Of a stretch of DNA of 64,000 bases, positions 36,732-48,535 are shown in pieces. Numbering within the stretch: the first letter of the stretch is position 1; each line of letters starts with the position of its first letter. The notes beneath the pieces are model-generated. The model was not told where the DNA came from and ran no database searches. It worked only from the letters and a program-made list of their open reading frames with translations. The translations under genes were made by a program, and so were the position numbers. Source of the stretch: Psilocybe azurescens (taxonomy: Eukaryota > Basidiomycota > Agaricomycetes > Agaricales > Agrocybaceae); contig JAJIRX010000783.1 in assembly GCA_023853785.1 (NCBI GenBank), forward strand, positions 186,001-250,000. Reading direction: 5' to 3'.

Positions 36732-37129
36732 GTAAAGGGCCTAGATGTAAGTATTCTTATGACGCCGGGAAGAAACTGTCCTCCAGTCCATACCCCATTT
36801 TTGACCATTAAGTCCACGGATTTCTACGCTCAAACTCACAGATGCGGACAAGTCATAAGGCTCGTCAGGTCCTACCCAGTAAGGCGATTTCTCTTCCCCT
36901 GTGCAGTACAGTGCTTTTTTAAGTTTGGCTCATAATTAAGCCACTGGAAGAGTATAAGAGTGAGAGATGTGACGAAAATGACTCTTACCGTGATTATAGT
37001 CGATACTTCGCAATAAATTTTAATAAATGTGCTAGCTGGTGTCGTATCCATCGACAATGGTTAAATTTTTATGTATTTTCAAGTGACAAATTTAGTGTAC
37101 TCTCGAGAGGACCACAATAGAAAGCGGAG

Positions 37130-37289
37130 CTACTGTTATGATGAAGCGGTAAAAGCAACAGAGGAGGGGAAGGAAATCGAAGTAAAGCTTGAACTCAAGT
37201 GGGGATCAAGGTAGGACCGGAATAGCCTGTGTTACAGCATCCAAAGCATAGAGGATGGTAGTAGAGATCGCGAGCAGGAGGAACCGCAT
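37130..37289 (-). pseudogene. Deleted LamG-like gene, signal exon only
   Basis: From the ATG at 37289 the minus strand matches the signal-peptide exon of the gene at 51127 (MRFLL...ISTTILYALD). After about 100 bases it jumps to sequence that in the right arm lies beyond the end of that gene (around 51990-52080). The coding body has therefore been removed by a clean deletion of roughly 770 bases. Confidence 0.65.
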
Positions 37290-39725
37290 TGCACTAGAAA
37301 TAGAACGAAGCTATTAAGAGGGAGTTGGAGAACAGACTCTTCTTGTATATGAACCATCCTTCACATTTCTGCTTAAAATGTGTCAAGATCAAACCTTTGA
37401 TCGCCAGCAGTTCGGGTCTGGGCGTAATACCTGGAAATTCTTTAGAAGATAGTTTCTATTGAGTTTCTATTTTGGTTAGCCCGCATTGAACCAATGCGAT
37501 TGGTTAATGTCTTGTTGCAGATCTCCTCACATTACTATCCATTAGCTCGCTTGTGTAGTGTAATACAAAACTCACTAGTAGACGGCCAACAAAAAACTGG
37601 ATGAGAGACAAAGATTCACATCGCCAACCGATCGGCGTACGGCAAGGCGCTTAAGTGAATCTAGAATACACCGCAGACGTTCATGTTTCCAGAGTCATTT
37701 CATTCAGAAACGAACTTCAAAATTCATGAGCTAGCTATCTGCGCTTTAGTTTTAATATTCATTAGTAGCTTCTCCTCGTCAGCTTTGCAAATCGGATGCC
37801 GCAACACAGGCCTTGGTCAATATTGTTTTCTAGTATTCCATATCTGTCTTGGAATGTGTAGTTCAAATACATCTTGCGCCATTTTTTCAATGTTCCCAAT
37901 GACCGTTTTGACTTCATCTTGTGATTGGTCTGACTTGTGTGCATCTAACCGCTGTTATGACTATATGATTAGAGTATGGAGTATGCATGTGCTATGTGAT
38001 ACTGCTATGATGTGGGTTATCCAATCACACATTCATGGATAGATTTCCTACTATAAGGTGAATCCACTTTGTATGGTAAATTATAGGAAAGTGCGTTCCG
38101 AGACTATTACTGCTATTGAAGAGCAATCCATTCCAGGCCGTCATTTGATTTGCAAGCGTCATTGATCAAGACTGGTATCACCGAGAGGATGTCATGTTTA
38201 AATTTGGAGACGATATTGAAAATTCTCCGGAGAATGTGAATTAAGCGCTAACATTCAGTTCTTTATAGTTTCCAAAAGCATCCATCGAGCATGAGCACCT
38301 GACAACTTGTAAGCTACTAGTACTAGCACAGCGGATTCTTGAACTTTTCTAGCCGTCATCCACCATCCTTCTAGTACCAGAAATCTGCAGTACTACGGAA
38401 GCGATTTCTCGAGGGAGGTGCGTCGCGCCTGGTAGATAATTATAAAGGTAATGTACGGTAGATAGTGGGGTGGAGAGGTCGGCGGCGGAGGTGCCGCCTC
38501 GTCTCCAGGGCGTAGAAAGCCGATGGAAGTGCTGAAGGGTGACCCCTCTTCGCATTTCCAAAGGTTCTACTCTACCTGTAATGTATTTAATGTCTGTGTG
38601 TTTGATGTTAGGGTATGAATGTAGAGTATTTACGGTGATGGGTTGGTGGGATTTTAAGCGAAGCTAGGAATGAGAATGGGAAGGAGTGAGCTATGCGATG
38701 GTTTGTCTAGTTGTCGTCGTGCGAGTTCGAAAACGTAGTGTAGAGAAAGGACGACGGGATTGTGACACACGTGTGGCGTCTCCTTCTCACGAGAAGTTGT
38801 GCCCGCTCGCGGGTACTTCCATATGATTTCACTTTATATCAGAGAACGTCCACCGATCATTTAGGTGTAAAGGTTTCGCGTTTTCCCGCGTTTTCCGTTT
38901 TCGGGCCGATTTTGGAAGACATTTCCAGAGCCATCAGTACATTGTACGTGCCACTCGCAAACGGTAAAGTGTACTTAAGTAGACTGATGCTCAGTCTACT
39001 GAAAACCTTTGGCTAGGGATGAATACTGGCACCTCGTTCGATCCAAATACCAGGGTCGAGCTAGAACCTGTATTGGCGGGACCGTCACTTGCGAAATGAA
39101 TCACAAAGGAACTTGAAAAATATCTGCATACAGTGGACCCGAGCAGAAGTCCACAAAGATGTGCTATGCGGGTGAGGGAGCACTCTACTAGTGAGTGTAG
39201 CTAAGTCAGACTCCATCTGCAGATGATCCTACATACCACGTCTAGCAAGGCCCCGGCAAGGCTCTAGCCTCGGAACACTTGTCTAGTAGCCAAGTAGCCA
39301 CGCAGGATGACGTCGACAGTTGTGGGCAAGGACCATCTAATCTAGTCGACGATCAGGCAGTTCGGCCCAGACTTCACTGCTATAGCATTTAGGGATCCAA
39401 GTGCGAGTTGGTCAGCGAAGGTGTTTCTATATTGAAACTATGAGTGACCTATACTAATTTATAGGCTCTGACGCGTAACAACACGGCGGGCGCACTCTCA
39501 TAACTCACTTTGTGATACGGAGTTTGATCGCACGAGTGTTAATGCAAAGCATAATGGTTTATTCCTACCCAATGCATAGCCTAGTATTGTAGAGGGCGAA
39601 ATAAGTGTGATAAGGGATGACCGAAAGCAGGGATGACAAGAATCAGCGAAACAGCAGGGTATTCGAAAATGCTGTAGTAAGGAAAGGAGATGACAGTAAA
39701 AGAACGTGAAGACATAATAGTGTAG

Positions 39726-41607
39726 CTATCTTAGAATGAGTTTTGTATCACGTATGTTTTCTGAAGCTGGCGAGAGTGTGACCTGATATAGCATAATATC
39801 CGCTAAATCAAGTTCGTGTAAGCCTCCAGTACTTCTCCCTATACTGAGATGCCATGTGTATGCCAGACATGCGAGATAGAGAAGAAACGTCGCACCCGGA
39901 AGGATTGTTTGAATCCACCACCGATCTTTGTTAATCGCCCCCGTGGGCACCGAAAGGTCTTGCGTGGCATTTCCCGACAAGGGCGCGGAGGAAATGAGGG
40001 CGCTTAACGTAGTGCTGAGTGAACTCATCCATCGATCACCGTTCAGCGTGCAGTCAGCAGTATCAGAAAGTCCATTGTATGCAGCAAGCATGCCGTTCAA
40101 GCAGGAAAAGGGGATCAGATCGTGCTTCACAAAGTTGATCTCCCACCAAGACTTGAGAACCCGATCTACAGACCAGGATACGCACGCAAGGGGGGTCGCT
40201 GCTGGGACAAGGCTTGAAGAAGGGATCATTTGCGACTGGGAATATGACCGGCTGACTGGGGTGAATGACCTGGACCTTGGGCTCTGCAGCAGGCGGAGGT
40301 GGTTCATCCATACGTGTGGTATGGTTGCATACAGTATAGAAAATGCCTCCGTCATCCGATGCTGTTGAATTGGGGACGACATTGTCGGTGTTTCCGGTCC
40401 ACATATACTGGCGAGTTATAATGGAATCGGATATTTCAGCATCAAATGCTAATCCCGCAAACTTTACGTAGGAATATGCCACAAACCAGGATTCATTGTT
40501 GCTGATATTATATGCCTTTGCACCGGGAGGAATTACACCGGATTCATCATCGTCAAAATAATCAGATTCGAGGGATAGAATGGAAGCGTTCCAGCCTTGT
40601 TTACCGCACAAGATACCTCCAGTGATGCGAGGACCGCTGGCTCCAGAGTTGGCAGCTAAGACGGTTCTGTTGTCTTGTACAACGAGGCTACCATCGAATG
40701 CCGTCGGCATCCTGCGTGGTGTATTGGGCAACACCAACCAGTTGTTTAAAACTCCTCCGACAATACGCTCGCCAAGGCTGGTGAATCGAGTATCGGCGGG
40801 GGGCAAAGTGAAGATGCTATGGTAGGTAAAGGGAACATGGACAGTCGTCGTACTTTGAAGGTCGGGTATGGAAAATCCGACGACGAACGAGATGAAAAGG
40901 CCAATGGCAATCTGGGTGAGGCATAGAATACCGACCCAACTAGTAGCATGTTCAATCTTGCCACGATGGATAAGGCATCGAGGAACATGTTCCCGAACCA
41001 CCCTCAACTGCAGAACCGCGTCTTTCCAGCTCCCATCTGCCGCACCGATGCTCCTTTCAACGGCAAGTACTGTGGTGTCTTTCTCCTTCTTCAACACGAG
41101 GCGGGAATCATAAATGATGAGTTTAGACAACCCTAGACCGGAGATGAAAATCCCAAACTGGAGCCAATATGTCATGACGGTTTGAAGGCGGGGGATGATG
41201 TTGCCACTGGGATCAAGATTGTGATGACAAGTAGCTCCGTCGGGACACTTATAGATTCTGGGGAGGAGGACACGATCAGCAACGATCGTTCCGGAGAGCA
41301 TGAGGCCAATCCCAACTAAGACCCAAATGGTGCACAAGGCGAGCGCGTCGGTATTATCCCTCCCCCTTCGAGGCCGAGATAAGTCTGTGCTCTTCTCCGC
41401 ATCATGACATGAGCGGTTGTCTGGAGGAGTAGGGGTACCAGGAGCTGGTAGTGGCGGGGATGATGTCTGATGTAAGGGAGACAAACTGGAACTTGTGCTC
41501 CCTATCGTAGAATCATTCTCTACGTGTTCAGGTAGAGTACTGGAAGAGAGTGGAAGAGTGGGAGGTGGCGTTGATTTTCGGGCGGCATTATCTTCTGATG
41601 AAGGCAT
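39726..41607 (-). pseudogene. Four-helix membrane protein, left copy with one-base frameshift
   Basis: This is the minus-strand paralogue of the gene at 54903-56783. Start MPSSEDNAARKSTPPPTLPL at 41607. Membrane helices match TIWVLVGIGLMLSGTIVA, WLQFGIFISGLGLSKLIIY, ILCLTQIAIGLFISFVVGF and, after the break, ILPGATFLLYLACLAYTW. A G run of six at 40190-40195 stands where the right copy has five C (56318-56322). Downstream of it the frame changes, so the reading VSWSVDRVLKSWWEINFV is out of phase with CPSSDPP upstream. The C-terminus also differs from the right copy (ELDLADIMLYQVTLSP). A GTATGT...CACATAG intron lies in the 5' leader. Either it is a young pseudogene or the C-run length is an error. 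Confidence 0.7.
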
Positions 41608-42990
41608 ATGGAGCTGCACTATGTGAATAATATTAACAGTCGCACGCAAGAAGGAAAGCTTTATAAACATACCGAACTTGCACAGTCACAAGTGCACTGT
41701 TAATGGGGTTTATGTGAGATCCTGATATTTGTCAAGAAAGAGATGCAATACTCAGTTAAGTAGAAGGGGCATGTTGTCGACGAAGGCCATGTCCAAAATA
41801 GTTTCAACGAGGCTCAACCTTCCGACATGACTTTGAATGATATATGTTAGCATCCTATTGGCTCGTTGGTCAAATGAAACTAGAACCAGAACCAGTGGAA
41901 CCTCAAAGAATGAAACACCGGTACGATTTCAAAATCGGACAGACACGGGGCTAACTTGTAGGCTGCAGGAACATAGCTTGCAACGCACCGACCGATTGTA
42001 TCGATCGCCACGAGGTACGAATATCCAGGGCGCGAGGTCCCAGTGTGTTGTGAGAGCGTTTGAATTGACCACACTTCTTCCAAATGAGACTTGCGTAACT
42101 GACGCCCAAGAGTCCCATTGCGCCAACAATCGACAGCACTAAGCAATAAGTAGGCTTCGCCGTTCATTTTGGTGATCGCCCCGTCAGCATCATACTCCGA
42201 GTAGACTCAGGGAAAGATGGAATTTAAAGGAAGTATGTGCAACATGAGCAAATCATGTGTGGAAATCCCCGATTTGTGGCGTCGAGTCGACTTCATGGCT
42301 GCGCAATACCAAAATAGTGCACTATTCATCCGCCTATCATTCATTACAATACATACCTCTGTCAAATAATTGGTCCGAATCACAAAGCGAATTAGCCTAT
42401 AAATTTAAGATTAGGACAGGTCACTCAGTTTCAATTTAGAAGCACTTTCGCTGACCAACTCACACTTCAGGTGCTCAATTTGTGGGCCACAAGCGTCCTA
42501 CAGTCGGCAGTTTGGTCACGACTCACAGTGGAGTTTGGGAATCTAACGACAGGCCAGCCTTAACCCAGCCAGAGTTGAGGGCGAGAGGTGTTAGTGTTGC
42601 TATCTCCATGCATCTGAACAGATCCCGCAAAGTGGGAGACAGACTCGGAAGAATACTCTTTGTATACCAATTGAATACGTATGAGGGTGTTACATACACA
42701 ATATTGCTTCTGTTTCAAGGCCAATGGACCATTGTCCATATCATTGTCAGAAATCAACTCGCGACAGATGAGCCACCGAGAAGGGAATATCGTACATTTT
42801 ACTCACACCGACAGTTCGGCGAGAGGTGTGTTCAATCCTGAGCCAGCTGATCTCCAGCCTCATGAACTTCTAGGTTCCTCATGAGAGGATTTCCACACAA
42901 TGTTCAGAAGTCGGAGACGTCCAAGGGTGTTCAAATCGGAACCGTTAGAGTATAGTTAATTGAAAGACATCACGTCAGCATCCTTGGCGG
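41608..42990. repeat. Upstream part of block 2, left copy, with a short conserved open frame
   Basis: 41880-42167 (minus) carries a frame MNGEAYLLLSAVDCWRNGTL matched at 54350-54643 in the right copy. A second frame in the same DNA reads MLSIVGAMGLLGVSYASLIW, then KKCGRFKR-like, a signal-anchor pattern. Both are kept open in both copies, but the copies are so similar that this shows little. The duplication reaches to about 42400. The last 600 bases hold nothing I recognise. Confidence 0.5.
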
Positions 42991-44997
42991 CATCCTTATA
43001 TTGAAGACGGTATTTGCGGCAGCCGGGAATTGGTACGAAGTCCAAGAACTCGACTCCGATATAACCCGTTTTATGAGATATATTTGCGCCAATATAGATA
43101 TGACGGCCTGCGCGACACGTTACATAGGCGATCAGAAACTTAGAAACTTGATTATTTCATACCCACGAACAGAGTCATCCATCATCGCGGCAAACAACCT
43201 ATGCGGATGAAAGGAATGGAGCAGATCGGATACGCTAGCGCAGCACCAAGCTACGCTGCTGCTGATATTGCGAGCATGAAGTCGGTGATTGGGAATGTTT
43301 TAGAATGGATGGAGGAACAGGTGGAGGTTCTTGAAGTTCTCCATGATACGAGTATCGTAGGACGATACTTTGCGTTATAGGTTTTGTATCAGGCGACGCT
43401 TCGTATGTGTCTGCCGTTCGATCTTGATTCTAATTGTGGATGCCTCTCCCAAAACCACGGCGTTCTGAAGGAGGGAAGACGAGAAGGAAGGTGTGTTTCA
43501 AGAGCAATTATTCGGCAAGCATAGGTGATAGCTGCTCTTCGTACCGATGAGAAGGAGATCGCGTGGGAACTGTGTCGGGTCCGTTACAAGGTAATGTGAG
43601 TTGAAGCGTATGGTTTCCTGAGGCATGGGAGGAGGGAATGTACCTGAGCCGCCCCCACCTGAACACCGGATAGAAAAGTTGTTGAGCTTGGGCAGTGAAG
43701 ATGGGTGCAACATATTCCGGTGACGAACACGATTGTCATCTGTATATGGTGAGTCAACAGGTCGAAAATTATATATCACTGTACTCACCTCCTACCCGGG
43801 AGACACTTCGACCTGTGATGAATGGTAGCACACCGGAAAGAACCAAAATATTACATTTCAATTATAAATTCAGAAACATTGAGTCCGCGCTGAAATGAAC
43901 AGAGGGCTTATATCGAAGCTGGTTTCGTGCCCTGAGAGACATCTCTTAGGAGCTGGTCCCCGTACGCTCTTCAATGGTTGCCATCGTAATCCACCTAGGA
44001 CCAAGAGGAAGGCAATAAAAAAAGTGCACGCGGTATTGAATAACAAAAAGTAACGGAAATATCTCCCGGGATAGATACACTGATTCTCCTGTGAATTTGG
44101 CAGCGGGAAGTTGGTGTTGGAGTGGACGCCGGTATGGTACGGCGAAAGCGGAGCCAAAACGGATAACTACCAAATCGGCTACCCGTTCAGAGTAAAGGGC
44201 ACGGTGAGCGACAGTGAGCGCCAAGCTGACCCCAACATCCTGGGTTGTCTCGCGCAAGACGATGACGAGGGTGAAGTAGATGTTGGGGATGCACGAAGAT
44301 TTAGTTGTGATTTGGAGAGAGTTGGTGTGAATGGCAATGTTAGTCTTTACTAGGGGATGAGTTTGAGTAGGGTTGGTGGTGAATCATAGGGGAGCATGAC
44401 ATGCTTTGAGCCCGGCAGATTGTAATTTGTGAGGAGAGATGAGGCTGAACAGAAGTCATAACATTTGTCCTTGTTTACGTCGTACGAATTGATCAGTTTT
44501 CAAGTCCCGCTCCCTTTCGTACGAAGAAGTTCAACTTGCAAAGTTCAACATGCCGTCCATCGAGTTTTTCACACTTTTTCTGCTCGTTTATTGAGTTACT
44601 TGCTCCTAATTATCCTGTTGTCATGAAGTGGTCTGGGTTTCAGAGACTTCAATCCGTGTTTATGTCGCACCCGTTATGGGCATATCACTCGCATCTCTCA
44701 CACGTAATTATTGTTCTCATCTGTAAATGTTGAATTCCGCAAGGTATATAAACCGAAATTTTATTAACACCTTGTTCGACTCTGAACTTTCACAATTTCT
44801 GTACCAAGTTCACATCAAAAGGAGTCGTGCCAATAGAGGCTAGCTTATCCCACACTTACATCTTCTCAGAGAGCTTAATGTAAGCCTGTGACATAATATT
44901 CATCCTCACGGACACCGGAATTGGGGGAAGAAACGGCGGAGTTGAACATAAATTTGCATTTCAAGTTTTGATCACAAGTCCAAAAAAGCGTTTAAAG
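42991..44997. other. Unassigned region with small open frames
   Basis: 43201-43380 (+) is a 59-codon frame (MRMKGMEQIGYASAAPSYAA, ending VLHDTSIVGRYFAL) with protein-like composition and an acidic helix (EWMEEQVEVLEVLHD). On the minus strand, 44257-43870 holds frames with a hydrophobic stretch (YFRYFLLFNTACTFFIAFLL) that could be one exon of a membrane protein. 43788-43498 has a glycine run (CSGGGGSGTF). None joins into a gene I can name. Confidence 0.3.
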
Positions 44998-44998
44998 T

Positions 44999-45406
44999 GG
45001 ATGACTTCCCGTAGACTTTTAGTGTATGTCTGGTGCCAATAAAATGCACCAGAATAATTAAAATTATTGATGGCCCAAAAAATAATGCACATACACCAGA
45101 TCCGTAGCCCGCATACACCAGACTACACCAGACTATAAATTTATTTTCAAGCATTGAATACATCGCGCATCGGGTGATGGCAGTGAGCTATCCCTTTATG
45201 GCAACTCATCTGATGGCTTGTATTCTGGTGTACGAAAAACTGCAAAAAGTATTTAGAACGGCCTCCCGACCCCATCCCAGATTATTATTTTAGAACGCCT
45301 CAAATCGCAAAATATTTTTGATGGCATCTCCGGCATCTCCGGCAAGTGGAATCTGGTGTATTCTATTGGCACCAGACGTACATTAAAAGTCTACGGGAAG
45401 TCATCC
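44999..45406. mobile_element. MITE-like element, about 410 bp, with 50-bp inverted ends
   Basis: The left end GGATGACTTCCCGTAGAC and following bases match the reverse complement of the right end over about 50 bases, with few differences. Both ends contain the repeated word CACCAGA / TCTGGTG, which also recurs several times inside. The flanks allow a 3-bp target duplication, AGT on both sides. No open frame is present, so the element would need another element's transposase. The TIR is not of the CACTA type, and the superfamily cannot be fixed from the ends alone. Confidence 0.65.
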
Positions 45407-45722
45407 AGTGACACGGACTTTTCAAATGCAAAGGACAGCTCAGTGGTAACAATGGTCTAGGACAATTATGTGATGTAGTTTAGGTAACAATTTCTTGTGT
45501 TTGCAGACAACAAAGTAACTCGGCAAGTGCCCTAATACGACCTCCATCACGGACTTCAGCACCAGCGGCGTGACAAATGGGATTCCCGTGTGGGAGATGG
45601 GCATGGTTTGAGAGAAATGGTAAAGGTCTTTATTTTTTATAGTATACCTCCTACGTTGTTTCTGTCGCCTACACCAGACAAGTCCATGCTACTGCACATG
45701 ATCTTAATACACTAAACTATCA
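45407..45722. other. Spacer between MITE and LamG-like gene A
   Basis: About 315 bases, with no gene seen. One more CACCAGA word near 45670 may be a stray relic of the MITE family. Confidence 0.35.
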
Positions 45723-46554
45723 TTATTCAACCAAGGTATCTTGACGTTCTTTTAGGATTCGCTCCTGTTGCAGATGTTATTATTAGCAGCAGTTGCCAAC
45801 TCATTGAAGACGCACTTACGCTAGTGAGAGCTTCGTCCCAAACATACACATCGCGGAGTATACCATTCCATTGAGACCTGTTAGGGTTTCCGTCCAGCTT
45901 AGTTCTCCCAAGGACGACTTGTTTCTTGATTTCAAAGCTGCAGATCAGTGATCTATTATAGACCATCGGAAATATCAAATGCCTCACATCCTGTGGGTTG
46001 AATATCTGAGTGGTAAGAGAGTTAGACGACTGCTGGACGCCATCGATGTATATAATAATGCTGTTATTGTCCTTGACAAGAGCGAAATGAAAGTCGACAT
46101 TCGGTCCAGGTGCAACCGCCGTGGTATTGATTGCGCCGCCACGAGCCTGGGCACTTTGCATCCAGGCGACATTGAATTTCATCTGATCTGGCGGGAGGGC
46201 AATCCTGAAGAGGGCAGATGTTGCATCCGGGGACTCGATGGATATGGCGGCACGCCAGAATCTCTTATCAGACACTCTCAGCCAACTCATCAAAGTGAAC
46301 GGCCCGGTCAAGTCCATGTCGATCGAGATATTATCAGCAAAGCTTGTGAGTCTTCCTGGGTTGCCATTCCCTTCTCCGTTCCTGTGTGAGATCGGTTAAT
46401 TTGACTCCATAACTTCTGTGTTTTGTGCGTACGCCAATGTCACTCGGAACGGGAAATACCAGATCCAGTCGTCGGGGTCATCGCCGTCAAGTTGCGCAAT
46501 GGCACCCAAATAGCAAAGAGAAATGGCCAAGACGGTGGACAGGAGGAAGTGCAT
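45723..46554 (-). CDS. Secreted LamG/concanavalin-like protein, paralogue A
   Basis: Start MHFLLSTVLAISLCYLGAIA at 46554, a clear signal peptide, then DGDDPDDWIWYFPFRV. The next exon gives NGEGNGNPGRLTSF and MDLTGPFTLMSWLRVSDKRF. The beta-sandwich core follows: RAAISIESPDATSALFRIAL, WMQSAQARGG, APGPNVDFHFALVKDN, IYIDGVQQSSN, KKQVVLGRTKLDGN, SQWNGILRDVYVWDEALT. A GTAAGT intron leads to the last exon ERILKERQDTLVE (stop at 45723-45725). The order (W.F.F ... FHFALVKD ... IYIDG ... G ... W.G.I.DV.VW...L) is the usual LamG/pentraxin strand pattern. A carbohydrate- or wall-binding secreted role is inferred, not shown. It is divergent from paralogue B. Confidence 0.7.
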
Positions 46555-47338
46555 CAGGATGTAAGGCTGTAGAGCTCAGCTGAAGCTATCAACTTGGCGA
46601 GTTTTTCATCTTACTTATACGTAGACGGGCCTTTAGAAATGATAATTGTCCTATTAAGGGATCCGAATTGAATATCCTTAGTTGAACATCTATACTACTA
46701 GCCTTCATCAAGCTAAAGCTGTCTATCACAGCATCGTATAATAATACTTATCCTTCAATTGAGTCTTCTGGTAGTTTTCGCGTTGATTATTATAAGTCTG
46801 AAATCTAGATGCGCGCTAGAGTTCCATCTAATATCATTCGTCGTGATAGGCGCTTAAGCGAAATATATTCCATGGGACAGAACTGCAGGGTGTCATACTA
46901 GGATGTCACTTCATTCCAACATGCTAGTTTAAATGTGGAATAGTGCCCTGCTGGCATTCCGCGAACCGAACATGAAAATCTCGATCAAACAATAATCTCA
47001 GCGACTCTAGCGCCGAAGGTCGGTTGATAGTCGGAAATGTCTATGCACGAATCTAAATCTTTTGATACTACCTTAATGGTGCGCCACGCTTCCTTACTAC
47101 TGTAGTGCCACCACGACCCGAAGAAAAAACTTACTCTTCAGATGACCGTAATGCGACCAAGCGACTGAAAACACAAGCATAATTGAATTTGAACCGGCGT
47201 GTCGAAGAACCTGATATTTATGATCCTAAAAGCCGTAGAGTAGTTAACACTGGAACTACTACCTACTAGAAGAAGGGGAATAAATAGAGGGCATCCTAAG
47301 CTCAGCGCGAGTTGTGTCAATCCCACCCTCTTGCCATA
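46555..47338. other. Divergent promoter region between LamG paralogues A and B
   Basis: 784 bases without a gene. A TATA-like ATAAATAGAG at about 47279-47288 lies 50 bases before the start of paralogue B. Confidence 0.4.
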
Positions 47339-48142
47339 ATGCATATGCTCCTGTCCATTGTCTCCGTTACTCTATTCTGCGCTTTGCAGGTTGTAGCACA
47401 GCGTCCTTCCTGGACGTTCCCTGATCGCATAACATTAGCGTTTGTTGTTCATTCTGGCACATTTATATGATCTGACGCATACCTCGGATTTTCTCAGGAA
47501 TGGGGAAGGAAATAACAACCCAACAAGACCCGTCAGCTTCCTCAACGACACCTTATACAAATTTGACTTAACTGGGCCGTTCAGTATTGCGGCCCAGCTA
47601 AGCGTGTCTGACAAGAGATTCTGGCGTGCCGCCATATCCATCGAGTCCCCGGATGCAACATCTGCCCTCTTCAGGATTGCCCTCCCGCCAGATCAGATGA
47701 AATTCAATGTCGCCTGGATGCAAAGTGCCCAGGCTCGTGGCGGCGCAATCAATACCACGGCGGTTGCACCTGGACCGAATGTCGACTTTCATTTCGCCCT
47801 CGTCAAGGACGATAGTAGCATTACTATCTACATCGATGGCGTCCGGCAGTCGTCAAACCCCTTCAATGGCCAGATCTTTAGCCCACAGAAGGTAGCTCAT
47901 TTCAGTCTTTCGGTCTTAATCTCTCAACGTTGCTGATCTGCTTCTTGAAAATCAAGAAACAAATTGTTCTCGGCCGGACTAAGTTGGATGGAAACTCGCT
48001 CAGATCACAATGGAACGGCGTTATTAGAAATGTGAAAATGTGGAGGTTTGCTATTTCTGAGGTAAGTGTATGTTCATTCAAGCTATTTCAATCCCACTGA
48101 CCCCGAAATCAGGCGGACGTGCTACTGGAAAGTGGCAAATAG
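47339..48142 (+). CDS. Secreted LamG/concanavalin-like protein, paralogue B
   Basis: Signal peptide MHMLLSIVSVTLFCALQVVA at 47339, then RPSWTFPDRITL. The next exon starts after a CTCAG acceptor (about 47498) with NGEGNNNPTRPVSFLNDTLY. The core reads FDLTGPFSIAAQLSVSDKRF, WRAAISIESPDATSALFRI, NVDFHFALVKDD, IYIDGVRQSSNP. Two small final exons give KKQIVLGRTKLDGNSLRSQW, NGVIRNVKMWRFAISE and ADVLLESGK with the stop at 48140-48142. All splice sites look usable and the frame is intact. The middle is identical in DNA to paralogue A over 184 bases while both flanks are clearly diverged, which points to gene conversion. It would be secreted; the ligand is unknown. Confidence 0.7.
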
Positions 48143-48535
48143 TATTGAATGCTCGATGACTTGTATATACTTCTGAATATTCTACACTTTCTCGGTTCTT
48201 CTACCTAGTTTTATTTCATCTCAGCGTTAGCTTCCTCAGAATCGAGGACCGCAGGACTCAATACTTCATGGCCGTGATTCATCATTCTATTCAGTCACTC
48301 GGATATGCGATTTTGTACGGCTTGTCAAGTGAGATATCATTAAAATGATAGGACCTGGTACCGATTCTGCCAAAGGGTACACTAACATGGGTGTTCCATC
48401 TGAGGGAGACGATCTCGAGGACCCTCATAATATTTGTTGGAAACAAAGATCTTGCTAAAATGATCTAGTCAGGTTTTCTGGATCTCCGCTCTTATCTGAC
48501 CATCAATGGCGACAGGCTCTGAGACTTCGGAGGTA
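48143..48535. other. Spacer, possibly more of the ABCC relic
   Basis: Around 48360 a frame has PKGTLTWVFHLRETISRTL, faintly like the strand before a Walker A motif, but without the motif itself. Otherwise nothing is recognised. Confidence 0.3.

Larger units (their letters stand above)
36186..39230. repeat. Segmental duplication, left arm of inverted block 1
   Basis: Most of this stretch recurs in reverse orientation at about 49,620-52,960. Matching landmarks are: the ATTTCACTAACTATCAATCC region (36295 with 52870); GATTATAGTCGATACTT (36990 with 52170); TACTCTCGAGAG (37095 with 52075); the LamG signal exon (37289 with 51127); the frame MFPESFxSETNFKIHELA (37683 with 50730); and the GGATGAATACTGGCACCTCG region (39015 with 49835). 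The left arm has about 430 bases (about 38385-38815) missing from the right arm. It lacks about 770 bases of LamG gene body that the right arm keeps. Confidence 0.8.

Noticed and set aside
45979..46389. Open frame (+) over LamG paralogue A, repeated at 47598-47792 (-)
   Set aside because: Its apparent conservation between two places is only the shadow of the 184-base identical tract on the other strand.
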